From: a virus
Strand: one strand, 5' to 3'
IMG/VR virus record: IMGVR_UViG_3300044612_000489
Location: 1-27,873 of that record
DNA length: 27,873 nt
Position 1 is the stretch's first letter; the number at the start of each line of letters is the position of its first letter. The translations under genes were made by a program, and so were the position numbers. Of this stretch, positions 7,540 through 12,771 are shown one piece after another. Below the pieces are notes generated by a model. That model did not search any database and was not told where the DNA came from. It was given only the letters and a program-made list of their open reading frames with translations.

Positions 7540-7705
7540 TAAATGGACGCTTCAGCAACAAGAAGAATATTTTATTAAAAGACTTCAGGAATTGTACGAT
7601 ATTGAAAGCGACTTGAAAAGAAATTTGGCAAAGATTCGCGGGGGAAATAGACTGAATTTTAGTGAAATAGAACGTCCGGACGAAATACTTTTAAAAGGTT
7701 TATAA
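7517..7705 (+). CDS. Hypothetical protein (62 aa)
   Basis: Overlaps the previous gene by 23 bases; a second in-frame ATG at 7523 would shorten the overlap. The product is a helical, charged protein (WTLQQQEEYFIKRLQELYDIESDLKRNLAKIRGG) with no recognised domain. The stop overlaps the ATG of the next gene (TAATG), which supports it being translated. Confidence 0.55.
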   Translation: MKMPKGFNKWTLQQQEEYFIKRLQELYDIESDLKRNLAKIRGGNRLNFSEIERPDEILLKGL

Positions 7706-7965
7706 TGGAAGAACAAAAACCACACATTGAACCTGAAGTTTCTGAAGAAGCCATTGAATGGGAAGAAGCGGAAACAACTACGCGTGGCGATTTAATTAGC
7801 TGCGCGTATTATGCTTATAGCACAGTTGAAGACATTGATTTGACGTTACTTTCAAGAATAGAAGCAAACAAAATACGTCGTATTAGAAGACAATCATTAG
7901 ACATTATTGCCGAAGTTATTGGCGAAATGCACGCCGAAATATTTGATTTAGGCGAAGAAGACTAA
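7705..7965 (+). CDS. Hypothetical acidic protein (86 aa)
   Basis: An acidic N-terminal third (EEQKPHIEPEVSEEAIEWEEAE) precedes a helical part (GDLISCAYYAYSTVEDIDLTLL, NKIRRIRRQSLDIIAEVIGEMHAEIF). No family is recognised. It is the last gene before the 145-base regulatory gap at 7966-8110. An AT-rich near-palindrome, ACTAAAATTTTTAGT, overlaps its stop, but it has no G+C stem and is a weak terminator at best. Confidence 0.6.
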   Translation: MEEQKPHIEPEVSEEAIEWEEAETTTRGDLISCAYYAYSTVEDIDLTLLSRIEANKIRRIRRQSLDIIAEVIGEMHAEIFDLGEED

Positions 7966-7995
7966 AATTTTTAGTAACTAAATTATTTAGCAATT

Positions 7996-8026
7996 ACCGT
8001 TCATCATTTTATTTGACCGTTCGTCA
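7996..8026 (+). promoter_or_regulatory. Tandem operator-like direct repeat, ACCGTTCATCA / ACCGTTCGTCA, 20-bp period
   Basis: ACCGTTCATCA at 7996-8006 and ACCGTTCGTCA at 8016-8026 lie exactly 20 bp (about two helical turns) apart. The same pair, also at 20 bp, occurs upstream of the promoter at 19.0 kb (18961-18991). The second copy starts 18 bp upstream of the TTTG (-33) element. Position and phasing suggest a binding site for a dimer or two adjacent monomers of a regulator; the protein is unknown. Confidence 0.7.
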
Positions 8027-8033
8027 CCTTTTA

Positions 8034-8065
8034 TTTGGTTGGTATGTGTATAACCTGTATATTTG
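8034..8065 (+). promoter_or_regulatory. Bacteroidota-type promoter (TTTG / N20 / TATATTTG)
   Basis: TTTG at 8034-8037 and TATATTTG at 8058-8065 match the -33 TTTG and -7 TAnnTTTG elements of Bacteroidota primary-sigma promoters, with a 20-base spacer in the known 19-21 range. Transcription would start near 8072, giving a leader of about 38 bases that ends AAAACCAAC-ACAA before ATG 8111. It probably drives the replication operon. Confidence 0.75.
8045..8053 (-). promoter_or_regulatory. DnaA box (TTATACACA on the minus strand) inside the promoter spacer
   Basis: TGTGTATAA on the plus strand is the reverse complement of TTATACACA, a full match to the TTATNCACA DnaA box. It lies between the -33 and -7 elements. 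The phage encodes its own DnaA domain-IV protein at 10297, so autoregulation by it, or control by host DnaA, is possible. The second promoter has a two-base insertion (TGTGTATATAA) that breaks the box. A single 9-mer can arise by chance. Confidence 0.4.
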
Positions 8066-8110
8066 TTGTATAATAGTTCTTTATTTATTCATTCATTAAA
8101 ACCAACACAA

Positions 8111-8299
8111 ATGAAAAAGACAACAACAGGTTTCAAAGAAACTAAAAAAATTTGGAATCAACAACCATTTCTTGAAAAGCTTTTATTCTTAATGAACCAA
8201 TTTAAAATTTCACAAGATGAAGCTGAAAGGTTAGCCAAATTAGAATTTGATAAAATAGCAATTGGCTACAAATATCAAATTTATCTATTTTTAAACTAA
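8111..8299 (+). CDS. Small first gene of the replication operon (62 aa)
   Basis: I place the start at ATG 8111, downstream of the promoter and leader, not at the upstream TTG in the same frame. The product is a basic, helical protein (GFKETKKIWNQQPFLEKLLFLMNQFKISQDEAERLAKLEFDKIAIGYKYQIYLFLN). The segment ISQDEAERLAKLEF resembles a small helical repeat, but no family is recognised. It is followed by the CAGGGGTGCG hairpin, the same arrangement as at the 19.0-kb promoter. Confidence 0.6.
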   Translation: MKKTTTGFKETKKIWNQQPFLEKLLFLMNQFKISQDEAERLAKLEFDKIAIGYKYQIYLFLN

Positions 8300-8306
8300 A
8301 AAAAAT

Positions 8307-8335
8307 CAGGGGTGCGTCTGTAACGCACAATTTTT
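8307..8335 (+). promoter_or_regulatory. CAGGGGTGCG hairpin with T-run before the second gene
   Basis: GTGCGT (8312-8317) pairs with ACGCAC (8323-8328) around a 5-base loop, followed by AA and five T (8331-8335) that directly touch ATG 8336. A near-identical copy lies at 19394-19422, also after the first gene of a promoter-proximal pair. It looks like a short intrinsic terminator or attenuator, or an RNA element controlling translation of the next gene. Confidence 0.6.
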
Positions 8336-8548
8336 ATGACTATAACAAACGAAACAATTGGCGAATTGTATTTAAGAAACACAAACCGCGCCGCAGATTA
8401 TGCAGGTACTTTGGGATTCAGTCGTGGAACTTTAAGTTTAATTTTAAAGTATGTCAAAGAAAATGACATTGAACGTATTGAAAGCCTTGCACACGAAGCA
8501 TTAGAAGAAATTGAAAACGTATTTATTAAACATCAAATAAATTTATAA
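8336..8548 (+). CDS. Small helical protein, possible DNA-binding (70 aa)
   Basis: The stretch AADYAGTLGFSRGTLSLILKYVKEND could be a helix-turn-helix (helix, GFS turn, RGTLSLILKYV recognition helix), followed by an acidic helix (DIERIESLAHEALEEIENVF). If so this would be an early regulator. The ATG directly follows the T-run of the hairpin, leaving no space for a ribosome-binding motif, which is tolerated in Bacteroidota. The stop overlaps the next ATG. Confidence 0.6.
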   Translation: MTITNETIGELYLRNTNRAADYAGTLGFSRGTLSLILKYVKENDIERIESLAHEALEEIENVFIKHQINL

Positions 8549-8802
8549 TGAATCATTTACACGAATTGGACAAACTTCGTAACAATGTTAGTTACTGCGA
8601 ATGGCTTTTTGATATTAGCACCGCATCAAATGCACGTAAAAGGTTGGAAATGGTAAAAAATGCACGTCAAGATTTAAAGGAATTTAAAGCAAAGTATTTC
8701 CCGCATTTATTAGTTCAGCCAAAAAATCCATTCCCGGCAATACCTTTTATTTCAATGTCAGAATGGACAGAAAAATTTGAAGAATACGGAGATATGTATT
8801 AA
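8548..8802 (+). CDS. Hypothetical protein (84 aa)
   Basis: Helical N-terminal two thirds (HELDKLRNNVSYCEWLFDISTASNARKRLEMVKNARQDLKEFKAKYFPH), then a Pro-rich linker (PKNPFPAIPF) and a short end (SMSEWTEKFEEYGDMY). No domain recognised. It sits just upstream of the ERF gene, and its start overlaps the previous stop. Confidence 0.6.
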   Translation: MNHLHELDKLRNNVSYCEWLFDISTASNARKRLEMVKNARQDLKEFKAKYFPHLLVQPKNPFPAIPFISMSEWTEKFEEYGDMY

Positions 8803-8825
8803 ATTTATAAACCTAAAACAAACCT

Positions 8826-9446
8826 ATGAAATTAGTAAAAATTCAGGCGGAATTAAAAGCGCCCAAAGGACAATTAAACAAATTCGGCAATTATCGTTAC
8901 CGCAGCGCCGAAGATATTATTGAAGCGGTAAAACCAATACTTCACAAACACGGTTGCGCGCTACTTATTAGCGACGAAATTGTGCAGGTTGCTGACCGCG
9001 TATATGTAAAAGCGACGGCAATGATATTTGATGAACAACACGTTGACTTTCAATTTAGGTCGCACGGTTGGGCGCGTGAAGAAGAAGTAAAAAAAGGAAT
9101 GGACGCCGCACAAATAACAGGGTCAGCTTCTTCGTATGCCCGCAAATATGCCCTAAACGGACTGTTTGCAATTGACGATACCAAAGACGCAGACGCAACA
9201 AACGAACACAAAGACGAAGTCGGGAATGACAGACGTTTATATTTGTTAACCTTGTTGGAATCCACGACATACGAAGAACAGGCAAAAGAAAAGTTGGCAG
9301 TACGTATTGAAGCAATAACAACAAATGAATCATACGACAAAGCTTTATTAAACCTGCAATCAAACCAAATACAGGACAAAGACCGTATTGCAATGGGTAT
9401 GAATTATAATCAAACAGACATTAAGAAAACAACAAAAAGAAAATAA
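8826..9446 (+). CDS. erf: ERF-family single-strand annealing recombinase
   Basis: A 206-residue ERF protein. The N-terminus APKGQLNKFGNYRYRSAEDIIEAVKPIL (residues 12-39) and the core QITGSASSYARKYALNGLFAIDDTKDAD (96-123) are the two conserved ERF blocks. These proteins form rings that anneal complementary single strands in phage recombination and genome circularisation or repair. The C-terminal third is variable and ends in a basic tail (KKTTKRK), as in relatives. It lies in the replication operon with an SSB-like gene and the initiator downstream. Its stop overlaps the next gene's ATG (TAATG). Confidence 0.88.
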   Translation: MKLVKIQAELKAPKGQLNKFGNYRYRSAEDIIEAVKPILHKHGCALLISDEIVQVADRVYVKATAMIFDEQHVDFQFRSHGWAREEEVKKGMDAAQITGSASSYARKYALNGLFAIDDTKDADATNEHKDEVGNDRRLYLLTLLESTTYEEQAKEKLAVRIEAITTNESYDKALLNLQSNQIQDKDRIAMGMNYNQTDIKKTTKRK

Positions 9447-9841
9447 TGCGCGAATATACCATTGAAGAATTAACGAGCAAAGCGGAACGAATGTTGGACT
9501 TTTTACAGAAGCCATTGCCTAAAAATGACACTCCTGATTATCACGATTCATTAATTAAACGTTTAGATACTTTAAATATTGCAATGACACAATCAGGGGA
9601 ATACAGAACCGCCGCAGAATATAAAATTGAATGCGTAATTGACGGGGAAATTGGCGACAAAATCGGTGAAATAATGGACGGCAAACTTGCAACGTCAACT
9701 GTCAATATGTGGATAAAAAGCAAGGCGCGCGAATGGTCAAGAATAAAGAACGCATTTGACAGAATAAACGCTTCTTCAGTTCACCAAATAGACGCCATTC
9801 GTTCAATTCTCAGTTGGGAAAAAGCTAAAATAAACCTATAA
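9446..9841 (+). CDS. Conserved hypothetical protein of the ERF region (131 aa)
   Basis: A helical protein with LTSKAERMLDFLQKPLP, a central TQSGEYRTAAEYKIECVIDGEIGDKIGEIMDGKLATSTVNMWIKSKAREWSRI and an Arg/Ser-rich C-terminal helix. I remember similar proteins beside ERF in Bacteroidota phages but know no function. The translational overlap with erf suggests joint expression, perhaps a recombination accessory protein. Confidence 0.6.
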   Translation: MREYTIEELTSKAERMLDFLQKPLPKNDTPDYHDSLIKRLDTLNIAMTQSGEYRTAAEYKIECVIDGEIGDKIGEIMDGKLATSTVNMWIKSKAREWSRIKNAFDRINASSVHQIDAIRSILSWEKAKINL

Positions 9842-9843
9842 AA

Positions 9844-10059
9844 ATGAAACAAGAAACCTATCAAGATTTAGAAATTGGATTGCAAAATTTGCTTCCAATG
9901 GAACGACAAATGTTATTAGCTGAAGTGTACCATTATTGTTGGTATGCACCTGAAGCTTATACAGAAATAAAAGCATTCTTAAAAAAGTGGGAAAAAGAAT
10001 GTGAATTTAAAGCCGTATTTTTTAAACAGGAATCAGAAGATTCCACAAACCAAATATAA
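9844..10059 (+). CDS. Hypothetical protein (71 aa)
   Basis: Starts three bases after the previous stop. Helical with several aromatic residues (LLPMERQMLLAEVYHYCWYAPEAYTEIKAFLKKWEKECEFKAVFF) and an acidic end. No recognised domain; placed between ERF and an SSB-like gene. Confidence 0.6.
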   Translation: MKQETYQDLEIGLQNLLPMERQMLLAEVYHYCWYAPEAYTEIKAFLKKWEKECEFKAVFFKQESEDSTNQI

Positions 10060-10060
10060 A

Positions 10061-10294
10061 ATGTCAGAAGTAAAAAAAGAATCAATCGGTGCTTGGAAAC
10101 GTACAACACCAAAGGGTGAAGTAATTAATTTCACAATAAACGGTCAACGTTATAATATGTGGGTAAATGGTTATAAAGACAAACCTGCGCAACCTGACTT
10201 CAAAATATATGAAGACAATTATATTGCACCAACAGATACAAAACCACAATCAAAACCGGATTTTAAACCATTGTCAGAAGACGATTTATTTTAA
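10061..10294 (+). CDS. Small SSB-like / DUF736-like protein (77 aa) with acidic C-terminal tip
   Basis: ATG 10061 follows the previous stop by one base. An upstream start in the same frame would overlap the previous gene by 59 bases and lies in poorer context. IGAWKRTTPKGEVINFTINGQRYNMWVNGYKDKPAQPDFKIYED resembles the single OB-like domain of DUF736-type proteins, with the Gly-Ala-Trp start, the KGEVINFTINGQ strands and the PDFKIY end. A Pro/Lys-rich linker then leads to PLSEDDLF. An acidic tip ending in Phe is how bacterial SSB recruits partners, so this protein may bind single strands or mimic the SSB tail. This is an inference. Confidence 0.55.
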   Translation: MSEVKKESIGAWKRTTPKGEVINFTINGQRYNMWVNGYKDKPAQPDFKIYEDNYIAPTDTKPQSKPDFKPLSEDDLF

Positions 10295-10296
10295 TT

Positions 10297-10728
10297 ATGA
10301 ATGAAGAACTAAAAAACGAATTGGTGCAATGTTATAAAAACAGTTTATCAAGCTTAAAAATGATTCATAAAACGTTAGTAAGTGCGAAAGTTATAACAGA
10401 AGATTTTGCAGTTAGTAAAGGCGCAACAGACATTAAACCGCACAGATTGATTGAATTAGTACAGGACGTATTTGAAGCAGACGTTTTGGCTAAGAATAGG
10501 AAACAGGGTACAATCTTTGCGCGTAAAGCAAGTGCATATATTTTAAGGAAATATACACAATTGTCTTTAAATGAAATTGCACCTTTAATTGGGGTCGGTG
10601 ACCATACAACAGTTATTTACAATATTCAAACTGCTTCAGATTTAATTGACACAGAAGATTGGTACAAAGAAAAAATTGACCAAATTGAAGAAGATATTGA
10701 AAGTTTTAATAACTTTGTAAGGAAATAA
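10297..10728 (+). CDS. DnaA domain-IV-like DNA-binding protein (143 aa)
   Basis: Residues about 68-112 (RKQGTIFARKASAYILRKYTQLSLNEIAPLIGVGDHTTVIYNIQTA) match the C-terminal domain of DnaA: the helix ARKASAYILRKYT, the SLNEIAPLIG turn, and the signature DHTTV (102-106) that contacts DnaA boxes. No AAA+ ATPase domain is present; the first 65 residues are a short helical extension. It could direct replication proteins to DnaA-like boxes or regulate the operon: an exact DnaA box lies in the promoter at 8045-8053, and the replication initiator with its iterons is the next gene. Confidence 0.8.
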   Translation: MNEELKNELVQCYKNSLSSLKMIHKTLVSAKVITEDFAVSKGATDIKPHRLIELVQDVFEADVLAKNRKQGTIFARKASAYILRKYTQLSLNEIAPLIGVGDHTTVIYNIQTASDLIDTEDWYKEKIDQIEEDIESFNNFVRK

Positions 10729-10733
10729 GTAAA

Positions 10734-10821
10734 TGCGTTATGCAACAACGCAGTATCAAATATATTGGGTCAAGGGTTTTACAGGTAGTTGCATTGCCTG
10801 TTTGCCTGCGACCCTTTTTTT
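10734..10821 (+). promoter_or_regulatory. Two hairpins plus T7 upstream of the replication initiator (attenuator or terminator candidate)
   Basis: This 96-base gap (10729-10824) holds TGCGTT / AACGCA (10734-10739 with 10747-10752) and a compound hairpin: GGGTC (10767-10771) with GACCC (10810-10814), enclosing ACAGG (10781-10785) with CCTGT (10797-10801). Seven T (10815-10821) follow, three bases before ATG 10825. AAGGG (10772-10776) could instead pair with CCCTT (10812-10816), giving two exclusive folds. Like the CAGGGGTGCG elements, a hairpin and T-run sit right before a start codon. Confidence 0.5.
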
Positions 10822-10824
10822 AAT

Positions 10825-11514
10825 ATGGCAATATTTAGAAAAATACACGTCAGCTTTTGGAAGGACGAATTCATTGAAAGTCTAACACCTGAACAGAAGT
10901 TTTTTTATTTGTATTTAATGACAAATGACCGGACAACGCAATGCGGCATTTATGAAATTACAATAAAACAAATGTGTTATGATACCGGGTACAATGAAGA
11001 CACAATTAAAAAGCTGATTGAATTCTTTACAAAATGCGGAAAAATTAAGTATTCTTTGGCTACAAAAGAAATTGCAATGAAAAATTGGGCGAAATACAAT
11101 GATTCAACTTCGCCAAAGGTAAAATCCTGCATAAACAAAGAACTTCTGAAGGTAAAAGATACAGTATTGATACAGTATGCATACAGTATGGATACACATA
11201 CGCAAGAAGAAGAAGAAGAAGAAGAAGAAGAAGAACAAGAAAAAGAACAAATTGATAATAAAACTTTGTTTTTAGATAAAATTGAACCTTTTAAGGGTTT
11301 ATTGGGGGAATCATACCAAGAATTTATTGATTATTGGTGCGAATCTTCAAAAAGTGGTAAATTGCGTTACCAAGCAGAAAAATTTTTTGACGTAAAACGC
11401 CGGGTTAATACTTGGCTTCAAAACAAATTAAAGTATGGAAATACAAAAAATACTGACCCAACCGCTTCAAGTCGCAAAAGAATGCAAGACTTACAAAATT
11501 GGGTTAATAGCTAA
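10825..11514 (+). CDS. Replication initiator / replisome organiser (229 aa)
   Basis: I place the start at ATG 10825, after the T-run, not at an upstream TTG. The N-terminal domain (MAIFRKIHVSFWKDEFIESLTPEQKFFYLYLMTNDRTTQCGIYEITIKQMCYDTGYNEDTIKKLIEFF) is the winged-helix replication initiator type used by many phages (phage replisome organiser / DnaD-N-like). After residue ~105 comes a linker with ten consecutive Glu, then a C-terminal domain (FKGLLGESYQEFIDYWCESSKSGKLRYQAEKFFDVKRRVNTWLQNK) of the kind found on such initiators. The linker-coding DNA contains 11-bp iterons and a (GAA)10 tract, so the origin may lie inside this gene. The last 80 bases overlap the next gene. Confidence 0.8.
   Translation: MAIFRKIHVSFWKDEFIESLTPEQKFFYLYLMTNDRTTQCGIYEITIKQMCYDTGYNEDTIKKLIEFFTKCGKIKYSLATKEIAMKNWAKYNDSTSPKVKSCINKELLKVKDTVLIQYAYSMDTHTQEEEEEEEEEEQEKEQIDNKTLFLDKIEPFKGLLGESYQEFIDYWCESSKSGKLRYQAEKFFDVKRRVNTWLQNKLKYGNTKNTDPTASSRKRMQDLQNWVNS
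11159..11250 (+). other. Putative replication origin: 11-bp iterons plus purine-rich tract inside the initiator gene
   Basis: ATACAGTAT occurs at 11159-11167, 11170-11178 and 11181-11189, an 11-bp period, followed by a degenerate copy GATACACAT at 11191-11199. Because 11 is not a multiple of three, the copies are read in different codon frames and the protein here (DTVLIQYAYSMDTHT) shows no repeat, so the repetition is at DNA level. An almost pure purine tract follows ((GAA)10, 11206-11235, then AAAAAG). Iterons followed by a strand-asymmetric tract within the initiator gene is the arrangement of lambda ori in gene O. Confidence 0.6.
11206..11235 (+). repeat. (GAA)10 trinucleotide tract
   Basis: Ten in-frame GAA codons encode ten Glu in the linker of the replication initiator. 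Such a tract is prone to slippage by whole codons, which would change linker length without breaking the gene. It also forms the purine-rich side of the putative origin. Confidence 0.85.
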
Positions 11515-12178
11515 CGAAGACCTGCCAATTGTTGAAGCTTTTAAAGGCGACAAATTAAACTTGGCTTCACCTGTTATTATAAGGGAAAATTTAGCCTATA
11601 TTTTTACATTAATAGGTTTAACCCGTTTACCGGACAAAATGGAATTGGAAGTTATTGAAGATTATATTCGTACAACATATCCATATTTTACGGTTCAGGA
11701 AATGCGAATAGCTTTTAAAATGGCAGTTCAAGGTCGTTTTGAGTGCAATACAGACCACTACGAAAAGTTTTCACCAAAGTATATATCCCAAATAATGAAC
11801 GCCTACAAAGCCAAAGCAAACGAAATACGCAAGAATTTACCGCCGCCACCCGAAACACCTGTGAAACAATTAACAGACGAAGAAATTGTTGAATTTACAA
11901 AAAACGATTGGCTGACAGGTAAGCGTCAAGACTTTAACCGTGTTTTTAATGCTGACAAAGTATTTTCAATCCTTTTAAGACAGGGTAAATTAAAATTTAC
12001 ACCCGAACAGATATTGGAAACGATTAAGGTTGTACGTGAAGACAATTTATACAGACTTAACCGGTTGAATCCATTGGAAGCCAAAGAGTTTACCAAAAGG
12101 GTTAAAAACGAAGACTTTATTGAATCACAATGTAAAAAATTAGCATTAGTCAAATATTTTGAAAATTTATCAAATTAA
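11435..12178 (+). CDS. Replication-associated protein, helicase-loader-like by position (247 aa)
   Basis: Starts at ATG 11435 inside the initiator gene, so about 80 bases code in two frames. The opening MEIQKILTQPLQ is a pattern I associate with Bacteroidota phage proteins that follow the initiator. The body is helical (ENLAYIFTLIGLTRLPDKMELEVIEDYIRTTYPYFTVQEMRIAFKMAVQGRFE, then FSPKYISQIMNAYKAKANEIRKN), with a Pro-rich linker (LPPPPETPVKQ) and a second helical half (WLTGKRQDFNRVFNADKVFSILLRQGKLKFTPEQI). Coupling to the initiator suggests a helicase-loading or replisome role. No catalytic motif, including Walker A, is visible. Confidence 0.6.
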   Translation: MEIQKILTQPLQVAKECKTYKIGLIANEDLPIVEAFKGDKLNLASPVIIRENLAYIFTLIGLTRLPDKMELEVIEDYIRTTYPYFTVQEMRIAFKMAVQGRFECNTDHYEKFSPKYISQIMNAYKAKANEIRKNLPPPPETPVKQLTDEEIVEFTKNDWLTGKRQDFNRVFNADKVFSILLRQGKLKFTPEQILETIKVVREDNLYRLNRLNPLEAKEFTKRVKNEDFIESQCKKLALVKYFENLSN

Positions 12179-12344
12179 ATATACGCACTACGGAACTTTG
12201 AAATATTGTTATACAGACAATTTTATTGACTTTTATGCCAATTATCCTGAAGTCAAAACAAAAGAAAATAGGTTATTATTTACAAAACAATTTTATGAAA
12301 AAGTGCAACAGGTGCAAAAAGAACTTGGATTGGGACAAATATAG
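12159..12344 (+). CDS. Hypothetical protein (61 aa), TTG start
   Basis: This frame fills the gap after the loader-like gene. It has no ATG; TTG 12159 overlaps the previous gene by 20 bases. The product looks like a normal folded protein (YQIKYTHYGTLKYCYTDNFIDFYANYPEVKTKENRLLFTKQFYEKVQQVQKELG), with beta strands then helices. Its last 50 bases overlap the zinc-finger gene. The unusual start makes it uncertain. Confidence 0.4.
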   Translation: MKIYQIKYTHYGTLKYCYTDNFIDFYANYPEVKTKENRLLFTKQFYEKVQQVQKELGLGQI

Positions 12345-12456
12345 GAAGGACAGACGTAACGCTGACGGGTATTATGGTTATTGCAGAATATGCAGTAAAG
12401 AAAAAACCGAAATATATAAAAACAAAATTAAAGAAGGTACAATAAAAGCATTTTAA
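12295..12456 (+). CDS. Small zinc-finger protein (53 aa)
   Basis: I place the start at ATG 12295: MKKCNRCKKNLDWDKYRKDRRNADGYYGYCRICSKEKTEIYKNK. Two CxxC pairs (CNRC and CRIC) about 25 residues apart around a conserved DKYRKDRRNADGYYGYC segment are the pattern of the small treble-clef zinc fingers that often stand before or in place of phage HNH nucleases. It lacks the His residues of an active HNH. It ends at the ATG of the next gene. Confidence 0.6.
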   Translation: MKKCNRCKKNLDWDKYRKDRRNADGYYGYCRICSKEKTEIYKNKIKEGTIKAF

Positions 12457-12771
12457 ATGGACATATCCGCAAACGACCTTACAAAATGGGCGAAGACAAA
12501 CCTTGAATTAATTGGTTGGCGTTTAAATAGGGTTAACAATATACCATTTGGAAAACGAAAAGGTACAGTTCAAAAAGGTTGGGCGGACATACAAGGTTAT
12601 ACTGAAAAAGGTGTATATGTAGCGGTTGAAGTTAAAAAGATTGGCGACAAACTAAGCAAAGAACAAAGGGAACGATTAAAAGATATTTTTGAATGTGGTG
12701 GGATTGTCTATATTTGTACTGAAGTAGAAAACAAACCTGCTTTAATTGAATGGTCAAAAATAAAATTTTAG
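12457..12771 (+). CDS. VRR-NUC / PD-(D/E)XK nuclease (104 aa)
   Basis: The core KGWADIQGYTEKGVYVAVEVKKIGDKLSKEQRERLKDIFECGG has the restriction-fold signature: Asp44 in WADI, Glu58-Val-Lys60 in the EVK motif and Gln70 in the following helix. This matches stand-alone phage VRR-NUC proteins, thought to act on branched or flapped DNA during replication and recombination. The following strand (GIVYICTE) is also present. Its end overlaps the next gene by 22 bases. Confidence 0.8.
   Translation: MDISANDLTKWAKTNLELIGWRLNRVNNIPFGKRKGTVQKGWADIQGYTEKGVYVAVEVKKIGDKLSKEQRERLKDIFECGGIVYICTEVENKPALIEWSKIKF

Noticed and set aside
7961-7995. AT-rich palindromes (ACTAAAATTTTTAGT, CTAAATTATTTAG) as terminators
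   Set aside because: The stems have almost no G-C pairs and no clean T-run follows.
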